Of a DNA stretch of 6,970 nt, positions 5,955-6,970 are shown piece by piece. The position numbers were made by a program, and so were the translations under genes. The stretch is from assembly GCA_003541445.1 (NCBI GenBank), contig DPMO01000201.1, positions 1 through 6,970 on the forward strand, written 5' to 3'. The notes beneath the pieces are model-generated. The model was given only the letters and a program-made list of their open reading frames with translations. It did not search any database and had not been told where the DNA came from. This DNA comes from Clostridiales bacterium. GTDB lineage: Bacteria > Bacillota > Sulfobacillia > UBA995 > UBA9673. How positions within the stretch are numbered: the stretch's first letter is position 1; the number at the start of each line of letters is the position of its first letter.

Positions 5955-5990
5955 CGGGGAGGCGGGCCGGCGCCGCCGGCCCCCTCCCCG
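5955..5990 (+). ncRNA. Very stable GC hairpin between lipoprotein and permease genes
   Basis: CGGGGAGG (5955-5962) pairs with CCTCCCCG (5983-5990), and GGGCCGGC (5964-5971) pairs with GCCGGCCC (5975-5982). Together they give 16 base pairs with one bulged C (5963) and a three-base loop (GCC). No T-run follows, so it is not a typical intrinsic terminator. Stem-loops after binding-protein genes are known to protect the upstream mRNA from 3' exonucleases and give more binding protein than permease, as in E. coli malE-malF. The same role is inferred here. The element is an mRNA structure, not necessarily a separate RNA. Confidence 0.7.
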
Positions 5991-6003
5991 CGTCCCCGGC
6001 TTC

Positions 6004-6028
6004 AGGGTCCCGGAACCCTCGGAGGTGG
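6004..6028 (+). promoter_or_regulatory. Small stem-loop and ribosome binding site of the permease gene
   Basis: AGGGT (6004-6008) pairs with ACCCT (6015-6019), placing a short hairpin directly before GGAGGTGG (6021-6028), which serves GTG 6036. The hairpin could limit ribosome access or merely be GC-rich pairing. Confidence 0.45.
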
Positions 6029-6035
6029 TCGGACG

Positions 6036-6935
6036 GTGCTTGAGCGGGCCCAGAAGTTCCTTCGTCGGTTCGAGGTCCTGCCCTTTGTGGCTCCCGGACT
6101 GGTCCTTCTCTGCCTCTTCGTCCTCTGGCCGCTGCTCCAGGGGCTCAGAATCAGCTTCTACGACTGGAGCATCATGCCCGGAGCGGAGCAAAAGTTCGTG
6201 GGTCTCGCCAACTACAGCCGGGCCTTCCATGACCCGGTGGCCAGGACGGCCCTCGTCAACACCCTGATCTATGTGGTCGTCACCGTGCCCGGCCAGATGT
6301 TCTTCGGCCTTCTCGTCGCCCTCGGGCTGAACGCGGCCATCCGCGGCCGCGTGCTCCTGAGGTCGCTCTACTACATCCCCGTCCTCACCTCGTGGGTCGT
6401 CGTCTCCTTCATCTTCAAGTACCTGTTCATGGGTGGTGAGGCCGGCCCGGTCAACTACCTCCTCCAGAACGTCCTAGGCATCCTGGAGGAGCCCGTGGGC
6501 TGGCTCCAGGACCGCTGGACCGCGCAGGTGCCGATCACCACTCTGGGCATCTGGAAGGGAATCGGCTGGAACATGATCATGTTCCTGGCCGCCCTCCAGT
6601 CCATACCGCGCGAGATATACGAGGCGGCGGCCATCGACGGCGCGAGCCGGTTCCAGGTCCTGTGGCGGATCACCCTGCCCCTCATAAGGCCGGTCCTACT
6701 CTTCGTCATGGTGATGCTCACCATCGGCGGCTTCAGCGTTTTCATCTCGGTGAACCTGCTCACCGGCGGCGGCCCTATGGACAGCACTCAGGTGATACTC
6801 AGCTACATGTACGACCAGGGCTTCAAGTACTTCGAGTTCGGCTATGGCTTCGCCCTCGCCGCGCTCCTGGGGCTGGTGATCTTCGCCATCAGCCGCCTGC
6901 AGTTCCGCTACATGAAGAACGAGATCGACATGTAA
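6036..6935 (+). CDS. Sugar ABC transporter permease, MalF/UgpA type
   Basis: A 299-residue integral membrane protein. Six hydrophobic segments lie at roughly 15-37, 74-98, 109-131, 166-188, 216-240 and 268-287. The N-terminal part (LPFVAPGLVLLCLFVLWPLL, then SFYDWS, then FVGLANYSRAFHDP) is typical of the first permease of CUT1 sugar importers. The ATPase-coupling EAA loop is complete: EAAAIDG (196-202), then ITLP at 212-215 in RFQVLWRITLPLIRP. LLTGGGPMDST near 241-251 is also a family hallmark. It should pair with a second permease (the gene that begins at 6954) and with a MalK-like ATPase that is not in this window. The GTG start is supported by GGAGGTGG; no better start is seen. The upstream 93-base gap contains the strong hairpin, so it is probably translated at a lower level than the lipoprotein. 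Confidence 0.93.
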   Translation: MLERAQKFLRRFEVLPFVAPGLVLLCLFVLWPLLQGLRISFYDWSIMPGAEQKFVGLANYSRAFHDPVARTALVNTLIYVVVTVPGQMFFGLLVALGLNAAIRGRVLLRSLYYIPVLTSWVVVSFIFKYLFMGGEAGPVNYLLQNVLGILEEPVGWLQDRWTAQVPITTLGIWKGIGWNMIMFLAALQSIPREIYEAAAIDGASRFQVLWRITLPLIRPVLLFVMVMLTIGGFSVFISVNLLTGGGPMDSTQVILSYMYDQGFKYFEFGYGFALAALLGLVIFAISRLQFRYMKNEIDM

Positions 6936-6953
6936 GGGGGCTGGACGTTCCCA

Positions 6954-6970
6954 ATGAAGCTCTCTCCGTT
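6954..6970 (+). CDS. Start of next gene, probably the second sugar permease (partial)
   Basis: ATG 6954 opens a frame (M K L S P) that runs off the window 18 bases after the first permease's stop. AAGGGGG at 6934-6940 could serve as a rather distant ribosome binding site (13-base spacer). The identity rests on context alone: CUT1 operons usually place the second permease (MalG/UgpE type) here. Confidence 0.45.

Noticed and set aside
4389..6230. 613-codon open frame on the minus strand
   Set aside because: It overlaps the ROK, lipoprotein and permease genes, all of which carry clear family motifs. Its translation is low-complexity, rich in G, R, E and H, with no recognisable domain: a shadow of GC-rich third positions.
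1..6970. CRISPR array, tRNA, rRNA, transposase or integration site
   Set aside because: No regularly spaced repeats, no tRNA-like or rRNA-like stretches, and no transposase or integrase motifs were seen on either strand.

Overview
The window comes from a GC-rich bacterium that uses strong AAGGAGG-type ribosome binding sites and GTG as well as ATG starts. The gene content fits a high-GC, probably anaerobic member of the Bacillota: a MATE exporter, a protein of the clostridial 'quinate 5-dehydrogenase' family, a COG1233 FAD oxidoreductase, a ROK regulator and a lipoprotein-type sugar ABC transporter. The taxonomic placement is inferred from gene families and not shown by any marker gene. All real genes lie on the + strand; the long minus-strand open frames are GC-codon shadows.

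Left part (1-1553): the last 38 codons of a MATE-family exporter; a 112-base gap with a short palindrome and a stem-loop; a 300-residue protein of the family usually labelled quinate 5-dehydrogenase; then an orphan piece with the C-terminal TOBE domain of a MalK/UgpC-type ABC ATPase whose nucleotide-binding part is missing.

Middle (1554-3053): a complete 499-residue FAD-dependent oxidoreductase of the phytoene desaturase/CrtI superfamily, with no carotenoid genes beside it. It is followed by an unusually AT-rich 159-base intergenic region that probably holds the promoter and operator of the next unit.

Right part (3243-6970): a sugar-uptake unit made of a ROK repressor, a sugar-binding lipoprotein, a first permease (MalF/UgpA type) and the first codons of a further gene, probably the second permease. 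The expected logic is that the ROK protein senses a sugar or sugar phosphate and controls the transporter. No ATPase gene is present, so an ATPase encoded elsewhere (MsmX-like sharing) or beyond the window would power it. The ROK-to-lipoprotein gap holds a possible 30-codon small ORF with a full ribosome binding site, plus two sets of direct repeats. The lipoprotein-to-permease gap holds a very stable 16-bp GC hairpin that probably sets the ratio of binding protein to permease.

I see no clearly new system. The most useful leads are the orphan TOBE remnant, the repeat and operator structure around the ROK gene, the possible leader ORF, and the doubtful functional label of the 'quinate dehydrogenase'.
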